Of a stretch of 64,000 bases of DNA, positions 1-8,667 are shown in pieces. Under the pieces are notes generated by a model, which worked only from the letters and a program-made list of their open reading frames with translations, was not told the origin of the DNA and did not search any database. Position numbers and translations under genes: made by a program. This DNA is from Runella limosa DSM 17973. Its GTDB lineage: Bacteria > Bacteroidota > Bacteroidia > Cytophagales > Spirosomataceae. Location of the stretch: positions 60,621 through 124,620 of the forward strand of contig NZ_KI519432.1 in the NCBI RefSeq assembly GCF_000482465.1, given 5' to 3'. Numbering within the stretch: position 1 is the stretch's first letter; the number at the start of each line of letters is the position of its first letter.

Positions 1-1214
1 AAAGCACGTGCTAGACCCACGTTTATACTCCAAAACTTGCCCAGAAGCAAGCTTGTGTTGGCCGTATAGGTGGTTGAGCCATTACTAATATTTAAGCCAG
101 CCCCCATTCTGAATTTCATATTTTTAAACGAAATTGAAGGGGGAGGGGGAGCGGCCGCTGAAGCCGCAGTGGTAGCTGCCGAAGCTGAGGTCGCTGAATT
201 GGAAGGATTTGATAACTTCGTATAGGCATACCGCTCTACCTTGGCTTCTGCGGGGGGGATGCCCGCTAATTCTTCGATTTCGGTATGAGGTTCTAGCAAG
301 GCGATTGCCTCGGGCTCATTCTCCAAAATCACCCCTTCGGTTGTCATTCGCTGGGCTTCTCCAGTAAGGGTTTTTGTTGTTTCGTAAGCCTCTGGTTGTG
401 AAGTATTTTTGAGGGTTGATTTTTGCCAAATCGACGAGCTGTTTTTTTGCGAAACAGACGCTTGTGAAGCAACTTGATGGGGGTTGCTGCCTCGCAGATT
501 GTTCTTCGACATCGCGTTGCCTCGTTTGTTGTCACGACTATTGTTTGTCTCGCTTTCACGAATTGGTCGGGTTGTATTAGCCGTGGACGTTGGTTTTGTA
601 CTCAGCTCATTTTCTCGTGGGCGAGCAGCGCCTTTCTCAGTGCCATTTTTGTCAATAACATTGTTTTCTGCTTCTTCTGGCACGTCGTTGGAGGCATTCG
701 CTTCTTTAGGCGTATGTTCAAATGCGTTGCTGATACGTTCGTTAGGACTTTGACGAATAATCTTGCCAACATTTTTGAGGCGTTCGGCCACGGCGGGCTC
801 TTGGCCTATTGTTTCGTCGGGGCTTTCGTCATTTAAAGAAGGTACAGATGAATCATAGGTATTGAGTTTAGAAGATTTTACTTCGATGTATTTGGTAATA
901 TAAACAGTATCTACGCGGGTAGTCACTCGAACGGGAGCGTCTTTTTGCTTGGCAATATTTGCTTTAAGCTCGACTACTTCTTGGTCCAGTTTTTTGTTGG
1001 TTCGATACTGATAGACATTGGCAAATACCATCATGGCCGCCGCTACACTAGCAGCAGTGTACCATGCAGTGCGCGCACTAAAGCGTTGGAAAAAGGGCTG
1101 TGAAGTATGGGTTGCTTGGTAAGCGGCAAACTTCGACCAGTCGTCTTCTTGAAAACTGGGCTGAATCCCTTCCAACTTTTGGCGTATAGCTTCGTCAAAT
1201 TTATCGGGTTTCAT
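1..1214 (-). CDS. Anti-sigma-like / outer-membrane-barrel-like membrane protein, partial (runs off left edge)
   Basis: An uninterrupted minus-strand frame starts with ATG at 1214 and is still open at base 1, so at least 404 residues are present and the C-terminus is missing. The N-terminal ~45 residues are charged and cytoplasmic-looking. One hydrophobic segment follows at about residues 48-68, then a charged coiled stretch, then a long Ser/Thr/Asn/Pro-rich linker with an Ala/Pro run. The last visible part (KFRMGAGLNISNG...) resembles the first strands of an outer-membrane beta-barrel. It lies 80 bp downstream of an ECF sigma factor on the same strand, the usual place for the sigma factor's membrane regulator. 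The anti-sigma role is inferred from this position and the topology; I recognise no named anti-sigma domain. Confidence 0.7.
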   Translation of the reverse strand, partial: MKPDKFDEAIRQKLEGIQPSFQEDDWSKFAAYQATHTSQPFFQRFSARTAWYTAASVAAAMMVFANVYQYRTNKKLDQEVVELKANIAKQKDAPVRVTTRVDTVYITKYIEVKSSKLNTYDSSVPSLNDESPDETIGQEPAVAERLKNVGKIIRQSPNERISNAFEHTPKEANASNDVPEEAENNVIDKNGTEKGAARPRENELSTKPTSTANTTRPIRESETNNSRDNKRGNAMSKNNLRGSNPHQVASQASVSQKNSSSIWQKSTLKNTSQPEAYETTKTLTGEAQRMTTEGVILENEPEAIALLEPHTEIEELAGIPPAEAKVERYAYTKLSNPSNSATSASAATTAASAAAPPPPSISFKNMKFRMGAGLNISNGSTTYTANTSLLLGKFWSINVGLARA

Positions 1215-1294
1215 TGTTGTTGGTAGCGTGTTGTCACACTTAGTTTATTGTTTTTTGGCTGAAAATCGCCGTTTAATTCAGTAATTTGGGGTAC

Positions 1295-1891
1295 TCACTT
1301 AAACTTCTGTTCTACTTTCCCCTCGCTAAAAAGCGGGTATGATTGCTTGATTAACTCTTGCAAACGGGTACGGGCTCGTGAAAAATGTGAGCGTACGGTG
1401 GCTTCATTAAAATTGAGCACATCTGCAATCTCACGAAGCTGATAGCCGTCCACCACGTGCATCGTAAAGACAGTACGATAAATCGGTTTCAACTGTTGCA
1501 CCAAAGCCAAAATCTCCTCGGCAGATATTTGGTCAATGACCGATTCATCGTTTGATGGCTCGTTAATATTATCTAGCCCAATCTCGCCATGAAATTTTTG
1601 ATGCTTTCGGTAATAGCTAATCGCGGTGTTGACCACAATCGTCCGCAACCAAGCCTTGAAAGGCTGGGTGAGGTCGTAGCGGTCGATGTGCTGGAAGACT
1701 TTTAAGAAACTTTCGTTCAAAATTTCTTCGGCTTCTTCCATCGACGACGAATACCGCAAGCTGATTCCCTTGGCATAACCGAAAAATTGCTGAAAAAGCA
1801 CCCTCTGCGCGCGGCTATCGTTGCTCCGACACGCTTGGATGACTTCCTCCAGGTCATCTTCGGTAAAGTTGATTTTTTTTCGAAAAAACAA
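1295..1891 (-). CDS. RNA polymerase ECF sigma factor (sigma-70 family)
   Basis: 198 residues with sigma-70 region 2 at about 25-95 (core-binding helices, EEAEEILNESFLKVF) and region 4 at about 130-185 (LKPIYRTVFTMHVV, then the helix-turn-helix YQLREIADVLNFNEATVRSH). It should direct RNA polymerase to a small envelope-stress or nutrient regulon. The only start in this frame is TTG at 1891. An ATG at 1944 lies in another frame that joins this one at a run of eight A residues (coding strand, near 1873-1880). The true N-terminus may therefore be the TTG, or a longer form that needs a frame change. Region 2 is complete either way. It is followed by the membrane partner gene at 1-1214. Confidence 0.9.
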   Translation of the reverse strand: MFFRKKINFTEDDLEEVIQACRSNDSRAQRVLFQQFFGYAKGISLRYSSSMEEAEEILNESFLKVFQHIDRYDLTQPFKAWLRTIVVNTAISYYRKHQKFHGEIGLDNINEPSNDESVIDQISAEEILALVQQLKPIYRTVFTMHVVDGYQLREIADVLNFNEATVRSHFSRARTRLQELIKQSYPLFSEGKVEQKFK

Positions 1892-2106
1892 GGTAGTAAC
1901 GGATTTGGATGGTTGTTAGCGGCTTCAATATCTGCCTGATACATACACGCCTGTACGCTATTATGTGGCCTAGTGTTGCAACAAATTACACTTTTTTTTT
2001 CTTAAAAAAATTTAAAACTTTTTTGCCACGCCCTGCAAAAACCCTACGTAATGGCTACTGAAATCAATTTCCAATTATCAATTTTTCAACTTAACAAAAA
2101 CAAACC

Positions 2107-2757
2107 ATGAAAAAGACCTTGTTTTTAGTGTTCGCGTTAGTAGGACTATTTTTGGTGAGCTGCAACCGTGAAGACATCAATGCCAATTCGACAACGGAAG
2201 ATTTGACAGAAGTAGTGCAGCTTTCGGCAGCTCGCGCTGCGGCCACAACCGACACTGTAACCAAACAAAAGTGTAAAGGCAAACTAACCGAAATCGAAGA
2301 AGCAGATTTGCCAGCAGCCGTGAGTTCTTACATTACCACTAACTACGCGGGAGCGGAAATCCAGTTTGCAGGAAAAGACGCAGCAGGACAAATTGTGGTA
2401 GGGCTGAAACTCGCTGACGGAACGCACACTGGCGTACTTTTTAACGCAGATGGTACTTTCAACAAAGTGCTTGAAAAGTATGGTAAAAAAGCAAAGTTGA
2501 CAAGTGTAGAAATTGCTAGTCTTCCAGCGGCCATTACGACCTACATCGCGTCGAACTACGCCACCTATACTGCCGTGAAAGCAGGAACAAATGACGCAGG
2601 GGATTTCTTTGTTGTGGTTGAACTTACATCGGGCACCGACGAAGAGAAAAAAGCATCCCGTAAAGTAGTACAGTTTACGGCAGCAGGTACGTTTACGCAA
2701 GAAACAACGCCTCCAGCGCACCCACAACGCGGTAAAAAAGGAAAAAAAGGCCGCTAG
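2107..2757 (+). CDS. PepSY-like lipoprotein with two repeat units
   Basis: 216 residues. A lipoprotein signal ends in the lipobox FLVSC (Cys about residue 19), so the protein should be anchored in the periplasm or outer membrane. Two homologous units of about 65 residues follow. Each begins with a LTE/SIE-x-x-x-LPAA-x-x-(S/T)YI-x-(T/S)NY motif and continues into a beta-sheet segment, which is the signature of the PepSY-like (DUF2874/BLIP-like) fold common in Bacteroidota. The tail is very basic (HPQRGKKGKKGR). Ligand and role are unknown; PepSY-like domains are usually described as inhibitory or binding modules. It is transcribed alone, with a strong terminator 14 bp after the stop. Confidence 0.8.
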   Translation: MKKTLFLVFALVGLFLVSCNREDINANSTTEDLTEVVQLSAARAAATTDTVTKQKCKGKLTEIEEADLPAAVSSYITTNYAGAEIQFAGKDAAGQIVVGLKLADGTHTGVLFNADGTFNKVLEKYGKKAKLTSVEIASLPAAITTYIASNYATYTAVKAGTNDAGDFFVVVELTSGTDEEKKASRKVVQFTAAGTFTQETTPPAHPQRGKKGKKGR

Positions 2758-2770
2758 TTTAGCTCTTTCG

Positions 2771-2800
2771 CAACCCAAGCCACAAGCTTGGGTTGTTTTT
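2771..2800 (+). terminator. Rho-independent terminator after the PepSY-like gene
   Basis: A perfect 10-bp stem (CAACCCAAGC at 2771-2780 with GCTTGGGTTG at 2786-2795), a 5-nt loop and five Ts immediately after it, on the plus strand just past the stop at 2757. Confidence 0.9.
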
Positions 2801-2851
2801 CTTAATAATGTCTAGTTAGAAGTACACACCTATTACACACACCTGAAGTTT

Positions 2852-3343
2852 ATGAAAAGATTCTCAAACCTCTTCTTAGGAAGCATTTTCGCACTATTGA
2901 GTGCTGCTATGTTGTTCAGTTGTTCTAAAACAACCGTCGAACCTGATCCTGCCGACCAAGTAATTGGGTCGTACAACGGGACTACCTACACTGAGTCAAT
3001 CAATGGCGTAGCCCAGAGCATTGACTTAACCAATACAAGTATCAAAGAAAATATAACGATTGAGATGTCGGTGGCCAAAAAATCGGCCAACATCGTCAAT
3101 ATTGTCTTGAAAATTTCGCAACGCGATAGCACAGGTACCATGCAATCTTATACCGAAACCTACGATTCTATCGAGCTCAAAGCCTTAGGCAGCGGGTCAT
3201 TTGATATGTTATCGGTCGGTGAAACTATTGGGCAGATTGGCAATGGAGCCATAAAACTCCAAGAAACTTATACTGATACCGATGCCACAACGGGGGTTTC
3301 TGCCCAAGTGACGGTGACCATCGCGGCTGCCAAAGCAGTTTAA
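2852..3343 (+). CDS. Small lipoprotein of unknown function
   Basis: 163 residues. The signal peptide ends in a lipobox (MLFSCSKT, Cys about residue 24). The mature part is a mostly beta-strand-looking domain of about 135 residues rich in Thr, Ser and Ile, without cysteines or a recognisable motif. It may be a DUF4843- or lipocalin-like Bacteroidota lipoprotein, but I cannot place it in a family. It starts at an ATG 48 bp after the preceding terminator, so it has its own promoter. It precedes a TonB-receptor operon, separated by an attenuator-like leader, and might be co-transcribed with the receptor when read-through occurs. Confidence 0.75.
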   Translation: MKRFSNLFLGSIFALLSAAMLFSCSKTTVEPDPADQVIGSYNGTTYTESINGVAQSIDLTNTSIKENITIEMSVAKKSANIVNIVLKISQRDSTGTMQSYTETYDSIELKALGSGSFDMLSVGETIGQIGNGAIKLQETYTDTDATTGVSAQVTVTIAAAKAV

Positions 3344-3394
3344 ACCGTCGTCAGATTTTGACGATATATCTACACATAGAAAATTAATGCCACG

Positions 3395-3467
3395 CAACGA
3401 CGGCAGGAAACGTACTCGAAAGTAATAAACTACCGAACGACGTTACCGCCGTCGTTGTCGGCTTTTT
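3395..3467 (+). promoter_or_regulatory. Attenuator-like leader upstream of the TonB receptor (two mutually exclusive hairpins)
   Basis: The segment at 3448-3457 can pair with 3395-3404 (CAACGACGGC/GCCGTCGTTG, 10 bp perfect). Alternatively, 3436-3442 can pair with 3450-3456 (AACGACG/CGTCGTT), extended by CCG/CGG on the outside. The second hairpin is followed by CTTTTTG (3462-3468), like an intrinsic terminator, 20 bp before the receptor ATG. The two foldings share the same right arm and so exclude each other. It may instead be the plain terminator of the lipoprotein gene. Confidence 0.5.
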
Positions 3468-3486
3468 GAACTATAATCCATACTTT

Positions 3487-6237
3487 ATGAAACAATTATT
3501 ACTCGTTCTTCTCTTGCTGGGGACGTTTGCTGGATGGGCGCAGGGGCCTGCGGAGGCAGAGCTTGTTATCAAAGACGAATTTTATAACAACAAGCCTTTG
3601 CTGTTTGTGTTGACTGATTTGAAGAAAAAGTACAATGTCAAGGTCGATTACGACGAAGAATTGGTCAAGAAGTACCGCGTATCGTATTGGTTTGATAATA
3701 CCAAATTTCTCGAAGGTTTGAAAGGCGTACTGCGCGATACCAAAGAGCTTACCTTTTACATCACGGAGGCCAATACGGTTAAAATTGTTCCCAAAAACTC
3801 TCCCGAACTTCCCAAAGAAGCCCGAAAAGAATTTGATACGCGCTACCGTGGCGTACCGACTCGCGCGGATTTTACGCTCGTGGGGCGCATTGTAGAAAAA
3901 GGAACGTCCGAAAACATGCCCTTTGCGTCGGTGGCGGTGCTGGGGACAAAAATTGGGGCTCAGACCAACGTGGACGGGTATTTTACGTTGCTTAAAGTAC
4001 CTTCCGATACGGTGACGCTGTTGGTGAGCTACGTGGGGTACAAAAACGCAACGGTGTTTTTATCCCCCAAAACGCCGCTCGACAACTTTATTATTGAGAT
4101 TGAACCTGGCGAGCAGGAACTCGAAGAAGTCATGGTCATGGGGGAAAAAACGGAAGTGTTGAAAGCCAATGAAATTGTGGGAATGATTAAAATGACCCCC
4201 AAAAATTTGGCAAAACTACCCAACATCGGCGAACGTGACCCCTTTCGGGCGTTTCAATTGATGCCTGGGGTCAGTGCTTCCAACGAATCTTCATCGGGCT
4301 TGTACGTGCGCGGAGGCACTCCCGACCAAACTCTGGTGCTGTACGATGGCTTTACGGTGTATCACGTCGATCACCTTTTTGGCTTTTTCTCGGCCTTCAA
4401 TTATAACGCTCTCAAAGATATTCAGCTTTACAAAGGAGGTTTTGATGCCAAATTTGGCGGGCGCATTTCGGCCGTGGCTGAAATCACGGGGAAGGAAGGA
4501 AACAAAAACAAAATCAACGCAGGTGCTGATTTGAGCTTGTTGAGCGCCAATGCCTATATCGAAACGCCGTTGAGTAAAAAAATGACGCTGTTGGTAGCAG
4601 GGCGGCGTTCTTACAAAGGGCCGTTGTACGAAAAAATCTTCAACACGTTTACCTCAGAACGCCAAACAACGGTGGCACAAACGGGGTTTGGACGCCCCCC
4701 AGGCGGGCCAGGTGGACGATTTGGGAATAATGCCCTCCAAAACCAAACGGCGCAGTCGTATTTCTATGACCTAAACGCTAAACTGACGTGGAACCTTTCC
4801 AAAAAGGATATTTTGACCTGGAGTTTGTACAACGGAACGGATAAAATGGATAACTCCTCGGCGTCTTCGTTTAATTTTGGTCGTGGTGGCGACTTGGGTG
4901 CTTCCACTTCTTCCAATGACATTTCGGCTTGGGGGAATTTGGGAAGTAGTTTTAAATGGTCGCGGCGCTGGAACGACAAATTGTACAGCAATATGCTCGT
5001 AAGCTACTCTAATTTTTACAGTAATCGAGATAATACCCGCACCGTCGTAAGTACCATTCCTGCAACGGATACCTCCGTGGCAATCACGCGCAAACAGAAT
5101 ATTGGACAAGTTGAAACCAATGATTTGAAGGATTTTACGGCCAAAATAGACTTTGAATACAAATTGACGCCGCACAATCAGCTGGAGTTTGGAATCCACT
5201 CAACGGCCAATACCATTGATTATCAATACATCCAAAACGACACCGTCAATGTATTGAGCAAAAGCGACCGTGGCCTCATCACGGCGTTTTATTTGCAAGA
5301 CCAAATGCGGTTGTTTAATACCAAGTTGTTGTTGAAGCCAGGCTTACGTATCAATCATTTTAACGTGACCAATAAGCTCTATTTTGAGCCTCGATTAAGC
5401 GCAACGTACGCACTGACCGATAAAATAAAGCTCAAAATGGCGACGGGGCGTTATTTTCAGTTTGCCAAACAAATCAACCGCGAAGATTTGACGCAGGGAA
5501 ACCGTAGTTATTGGTTGTTGGCCAATGGCGGAACGCTTCCTATCACGCAGTCGGATCACCTCATTGTGGGCGGAAGTTATGAGTACAAGCAGTACTTGGT
5601 GGACGTGGAGTTTTACCAAAAAAACAACACGGGTATCACCGAATATACCCTGCGTTTTGTGCCCCAAATCCGCCAAGGGTTGAGCGTTCAGGAAACGTTT
5701 TTTAACGGAAATGAAGTGGTACGCGGCGTGGATGTGTTGGTGCAACGCAAGTTTGGGGATTTCAACGGCTGGATAGGTTATACACTCTCGGAAGCGCTTC
5801 GAAACGTGTCGGCGTTTTCAGATTTACCTTACCATTCCGACCAAGACGTGCGTCATCAGTTTAAGTTTATTGGAGCGTATCGTTGGAAAAACATCGACTT
5901 TTCCCTGACTCAGATATTCTCGACAGGCCGTCCTTATACTTCTATTGTGGGGGCTTACCAAGTTAAGTTATTGGACGGTTCAGTGCGCAGTTTTACAATG
6001 CCGTCGGATAAAAACGCGACTCGTTTTTCGTCCTACAATCGCCTCGATATTTCGGCAACCTACAATGCGCGTTGGGGAAGCATCGGGCTTTCGGTATTTA
6101 ACCTATACAACCGCAAAAATGTGTGGTACAAACGTTTTGAAGTCATTACCGAAAACGGCGAAAGTGTGCTTCAAACCACCAATGTCAATTATTTGGGATT
6201 CACACCAAACGTCACTTTCTCGTGGAAACTCCGCTAA
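3487..6237 (+). CDS. TonB-dependent outer-membrane receptor with STN and CarboxypepD_reg domains
   Basis: 916 residues. The start is set at ATG 3487 because it opens a clean signal peptide (MKQLLLVLLLLGTFAGWAQ); an upstream in-frame TTG at 3466 adds only seven non-signal residues. Domain order: STN-like secretin/TonB short domain (about 33-105), CarboxypepD_reg-like beta-sandwich (about 130-210, with the NVDGYFTL motif), plug (about 240-345, SGLYVRGGTPDQTLVLYDG and FDAKFGGRISAV), then a 22-strand-type barrel ending in an aromatic/basic strand (FSWKLR). It should import a substrate across the outer membrane using TonB energy. An STN domain often means cross-talk with an anti-sigma factor. The next gene, a DUF4249 lipoprotein, is its usual partner. 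The substrate cannot be read from the sequence. Confidence 0.92.
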   Translation: MKQLLLVLLLLGTFAGWAQGPAEAELVIKDEFYNNKPLLFVLTDLKKKYNVKVDYDEELVKKYRVSYWFDNTKFLEGLKGVLRDTKELTFYITEANTVKIVPKNSPELPKEARKEFDTRYRGVPTRADFTLVGRIVEKGTSENMPFASVAVLGTKIGAQTNVDGYFTLLKVPSDTVTLLVSYVGYKNATVFLSPKTPLDNFIIEIEPGEQELEEVMVMGEKTEVLKANEIVGMIKMTPKNLAKLPNIGERDPFRAFQLMPGVSASNESSSGLYVRGGTPDQTLVLYDGFTVYHVDHLFGFFSAFNYNALKDIQLYKGGFDAKFGGRISAVAEITGKEGNKNKINAGADLSLLSANAYIETPLSKKMTLLVAGRRSYKGPLYEKIFNTFTSERQTTVAQTGFGRPPGGPGGRFGNNALQNQTAQSYFYDLNAKLTWNLSKKDILTWSLYNGTDKMDNSSASSFNFGRGGDLGASTSSNDISAWGNLGSSFKWSRRWNDKLYSNMLVSYSNFYSNRDNTRTVVSTIPATDTSVAITRKQNIGQVETNDLKDFTAKIDFEYKLTPHNQLEFGIHSTANTIDYQYIQNDTVNVLSKSDRGLITAFYLQDQMRLFNTKLLLKPGLRINHFNVTNKLYFEPRLSATYALTDKIKLKMATGRYFQFAKQINREDLTQGNRSYWLLANGGTLPITQSDHLIVGGSYEYKQYLVDVEFYQKNNTGITEYTLRFVPQIRQGLSVQETFFNGNEVVRGVDVLVQRKFGDFNGWIGYTLSEALRNVSAFSDLPYHSDQDVRHQFKFIGAYRWKNIDFSLTQIFSTGRPYTSIVGAYQVKLLDGSVRSFTMPSDKNATRFSSYNRLDISATYNARWGSIGLSVFNLYNRKNVWYKRFEVITENGESVLQTTNVNYLGFTPNVTFSWKLR

Positions 6238-6274
6238 AAGGCGAGATGAGACTGTTTTTTTTGTAAACCTCAAC

Positions 6275-7168
6275 ATGAATTTTTCGATGAACTATATAGC
6301 AACTTTTTTTAAGAAATTTCAACAAACAGCGCTGATGGGGCTGCTCTTAGGAGTATTTGGCTTGGCGTCTTGTACGGACACGAATCAGGTGGTCTTTTCT
6401 AACCAAAAACCCGTAGTGGAGGCTTTTTTGGCGCCAGGAAAACCTGTAAGTTTAAAATTGACAACGGTAACTTCCTACGCGGCTTCGGGCGACGATGCTG
6501 ATTCGGTTGCCAGACTCATAACGGGTCAAACGATTAAAATCCATGTAAGCAATGGGAAAGTTTTTACCTTAAAAGAGGTCAGCGAAGGAATGTACGAATC
6601 GGCTGCGACGGAATTGGTAACTTTTGGCTTGACCTATACCTTGGATTTTGAGTACAAAGGGCTTCCTGTTTCGGCGATTACCAGCATTCCGACACGCCCC
6701 ACGGGTTTTGCCTTGAGCCGAAACGTAATTTATCGAACCCAAATCGACCTTAGTAGCGGCACGACGGGTGGTTTTCGTCCGCCTTCGGGGGAAGACCGTA
6801 GCCCAATTGAGGCAACGTGGAACAATCCCGCCAGCGATTATCATTTTGTGGCGTTTATCAATACTGAAACAAACCCAACGCCTATTACGATTTTACCCGC
6901 CGAAACTACCCAAAGCCCGTTTGCCCGTCGCTTCAACAACGAACCAACGACGGCGAGTTCGAGTAGCATTATGCCGCAGACATTTCAGTATTTTGGCAAG
7001 CATTACGCGGTTTTGTATCGGTTGAATGCTGATTATGCAGCGCTCTATAAATCAACAGGAACAACGACTCAAAATATTAGTACACCCCCAACGGCAATCA
7101 CCAACGGCCTCGGTGTCTTTACGGGCGTAAATGCCGATACGCTGATTGTCAATGTGTATCAGTTGTAG
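6275..7168 (+). CDS. DUF4249 family lipoprotein (receptor partner)
   Basis: 297 residues from ATG 6275; a second ATG at 6287 is possible. A signal sequence with lipobox (GLASC) gives a lipidated envelope protein. The mature sequence matches the DUF4249 layout: an early beta-sandwich segment (KPVVEAFLAPGKPVSLKLT), a central stretch with Pro-Thr pairs, then a WNNP motif. DUF4249 proteins are nearly always encoded directly after a CarboxypepD_reg TonB receptor, as here with a 37-bp gap, and are thought to be the receptor's surface-exposed companion. The molecular function is not established. The gene converges on the CLC gene, and the 154 bp between them hold three stem-loops. Confidence 0.85.
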   Translation: MNFSMNYIATFFKKFQQTALMGLLLGVFGLASCTDTNQVVFSNQKPVVEAFLAPGKPVSLKLTTVTSYAASGDDADSVARLITGQTIKIHVSNGKVFTLKEVSEGMYESAATELVTFGLTYTLDFEYKGLPVSAITSIPTRPTGFALSRNVIYRTQIDLSSGTTGGFRPPSGEDRSPIEATWNNPASDYHFVAFINTETNPTPITILPAETTQSPFARRFNNEPTTASSSSIMPQTFQYFGKHYAVLYRLNADYAALYKSTGTTTQNISTPPTAITNGLGVFTGVNADTLIVNVYQL

Positions 7169-7182
7169 TGAAGGAGCGTGCA

Positions 7183-7302
7183 GGAGGTTGCTCACAACCT
7201 CCCTGATTAGCGTATCTTACAACCTCCACAGTTTAATTTTTTGGCGAAAACTCAGGTTGTGAGCAACCTGAGGCACAGAAGGGAGGGTGTGAGCACCCTC
7301 CC
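7183..7302. repeat. Cluster of three TGAG-loop stem-loops between convergent genes
   Basis: Three perfect hairpins: 7183-7202 (8-bp stem GGAGGTTG, loop CTCA, i.e. TGAG on the other strand), 7251-7272 (9-bp stem CTCAGGTTG, loop TGAG) and 7281-7302 (9-bp stem GGGAGGGTG, loop TGAG). An extra half-copy CAACCTCC lies at 7220-7227. The stem sequences differ but each is complementary to itself. The cluster sits in the 154-bp gap between convergent genes, where it may also end transcription. Confidence 0.85.
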
Positions 7303-7322
7303 ACACTTTGACCTCCCTCACA

Positions 7323-8552
7323 TTAATCGTGTTTTTCTTTCTGAAATACTTGAGCGCTATAAATGCTTGAATGACCCGAAAAAAGGTAAGCTACCACACT
7401 CGATAAGGCAATAAAAACGCCGCATTCGGCCCCAAAAAGCTCCATCCCCATCAATGTACAGGCAATGGGCGTATTGGTAGCACCTGCGAAAACAGAAACG
7501 AAACCCATCCCCGCCAGCAAGGCCATCGGCAACGGAACGAAGGCCGAAAGCGCATTACCCAACGTAGCACCAATGAAGAAAAGGGGAGTGACTTCTCCGC
7601 CCTTAAAACCTGCGCCGAGGGTGAAGGTGGTCAACAAAAGTTTGAGTACAAAATCGTAAGGAGCAAGCGGTTCGGTAAAAGATGCGACAATGGTCGGAAC
7701 TCCCAAACCAATGTGCCGAGTTGTTCCCAAAAGCAAAATACAAACCGCTAATACGGCTCCGCCAACCACAGGACGCAGCGGGGGATAGGCAATCGTGCGT
7801 TTGAAAAAATCTCCCCAAAAGTGTACGATTTTAGAAAAAGAAAGGGACGTTAGACCAAATAAAATGCCCGCAAAAATGGCCCAAAGTAGCGTACCTGCGT
7901 GGATATGAGGTACGTTGGGGATGTTATAATGCGTATGAGCTACTTGCCATGCGTGGCAGGTATAGTCAGCGATTATTGCCGTGAGAAGGCTAGGCAAGAG
8001 CGCTTCGTAGCGCATTCGACCCACAATCAGAACTTCGAGGGCAAAAACACTGCCCGCCAGCGGTGTCCCAAATACCGAGGCAAACCCCGCACTGATTCCA
8101 ATAATCAGTAAAATGCGGCGGTCATCGTCCGAAAATCGGAAGAGTTTGGTAAACTGGTCGGCAATAGCTCCCCCCATTTGAACGGCCGTACCTTCGCGCC
8201 CCGCCGAACCGCCAAACAAGTGCGTGACTAGCGTTCCAAATAGTACAAGCGGAGCCATTTTGGGTGGAACAATCTGGGTTGGACTGTGAAACTCTTCGAT
8301 GAGTTGGTTGTTGCCTTTTACTACATCTTGCCCCCAATAATAATAGACTGCTCCGACGATAAATCCACCAACGGGCAAAAACCAGATAATCCAAGAATGT
8401 GTTTCTCGCCAGTTGGTGACCCAGTTGAGTGATACCAAAAAAAAAGCTGAAGCCGAACCCGCCAAAATCCCCACGATAAGTGCCATTACCAACCATTTGA
8501 ACACAAAAAGGAAAGTAGCGCTGGGGAAGATGACGGATTTGTTATTTTTCAT
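7323..8552 (-). CDS. CLC-family anion/proton antiporter, fluoride-type filter signature
   Basis: 409 residues with the multi-helix hydrophobic pattern of CLC transporters. The conserved CLC signatures are visible but altered. The usual GSGIP site is GNNQLI at residues 80-85. The usual GREGP site is GREGT at 118-122, with the gating glutamate E120 kept. The third site is GAGFKGGEVTP near residue 325. Loss of the Ser of GSGIP and of the Pro of GREGP is described for the CLC-F (EriC-F) clade of fluoride/proton antiporters, so fluoride export is the best guess. I found no fluoride (crcB) riboswitch in the 115 bp upstream. There is no cytoplasmic CBS domain. It is divergently placed from dedA. Confidence 0.85.
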   Translation of the reverse strand: MKNNKSVIFPSATFLFVFKWLVMALIVGILAGSASAFFLVSLNWVTNWRETHSWIIWFLPVGGFIVGAVYYYWGQDVVKGNNQLIEEFHSPTQIVPPKMAPLVLFGTLVTHLFGGSAGREGTAVQMGGAIADQFTKLFRFSDDDRRILLIIGISAGFASVFGTPLAGSVFALEVLIVGRMRYEALLPSLLTAIIADYTCHAWQVAHTHYNIPNVPHIHAGTLLWAIFAGILFGLTSLSFSKIVHFWGDFFKRTIAYPPLRPVVGGAVLAVCILLLGTTRHIGLGVPTIVASFTEPLAPYDFVLKLLLTTFTLGAGFKGGEVTPLFFIGATLGNALSAFVPLPMALLAGMGFVSVFAGATNTPIACTLMGMELFGAECGVFIALSSVVAYLFSGHSSIYSAQVFQKEKHD

Positions 8553-8633
8553 GGTTCGATGGGTTATTTTGGCACGAAAAATACGAAAAAGCGAATTATT
8601 ACCCTAGAAAATTAGTATGCCAGAGGCAGAGGG

Positions 8634-8664
8634 TTTGTCGTGACAGATAAGTTGTGTAATTTTG
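8634..8664 (+). promoter_or_regulatory. Bacteroidota-type promoter for dedA-cdaA
   Basis: TTTG at 8634-8637, a 19-bp spacer, then TAATTTTG at 8657-8664: an exact match to TTTG / TAnnTTTG. The box ends only 3 nt before the ATG at 8668, so the transcript would start at or next to the start codon (leaderless or nearly so). Confidence 0.6.
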
Positions 8665-8667
8665 AAC

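Noticed and set aside
8553..8667. Fluoride riboswitch before the CLC-F-like gene
   Set aside because: The crcB-motif core was looked for on the minus strand in the 115-bp gap and not found.
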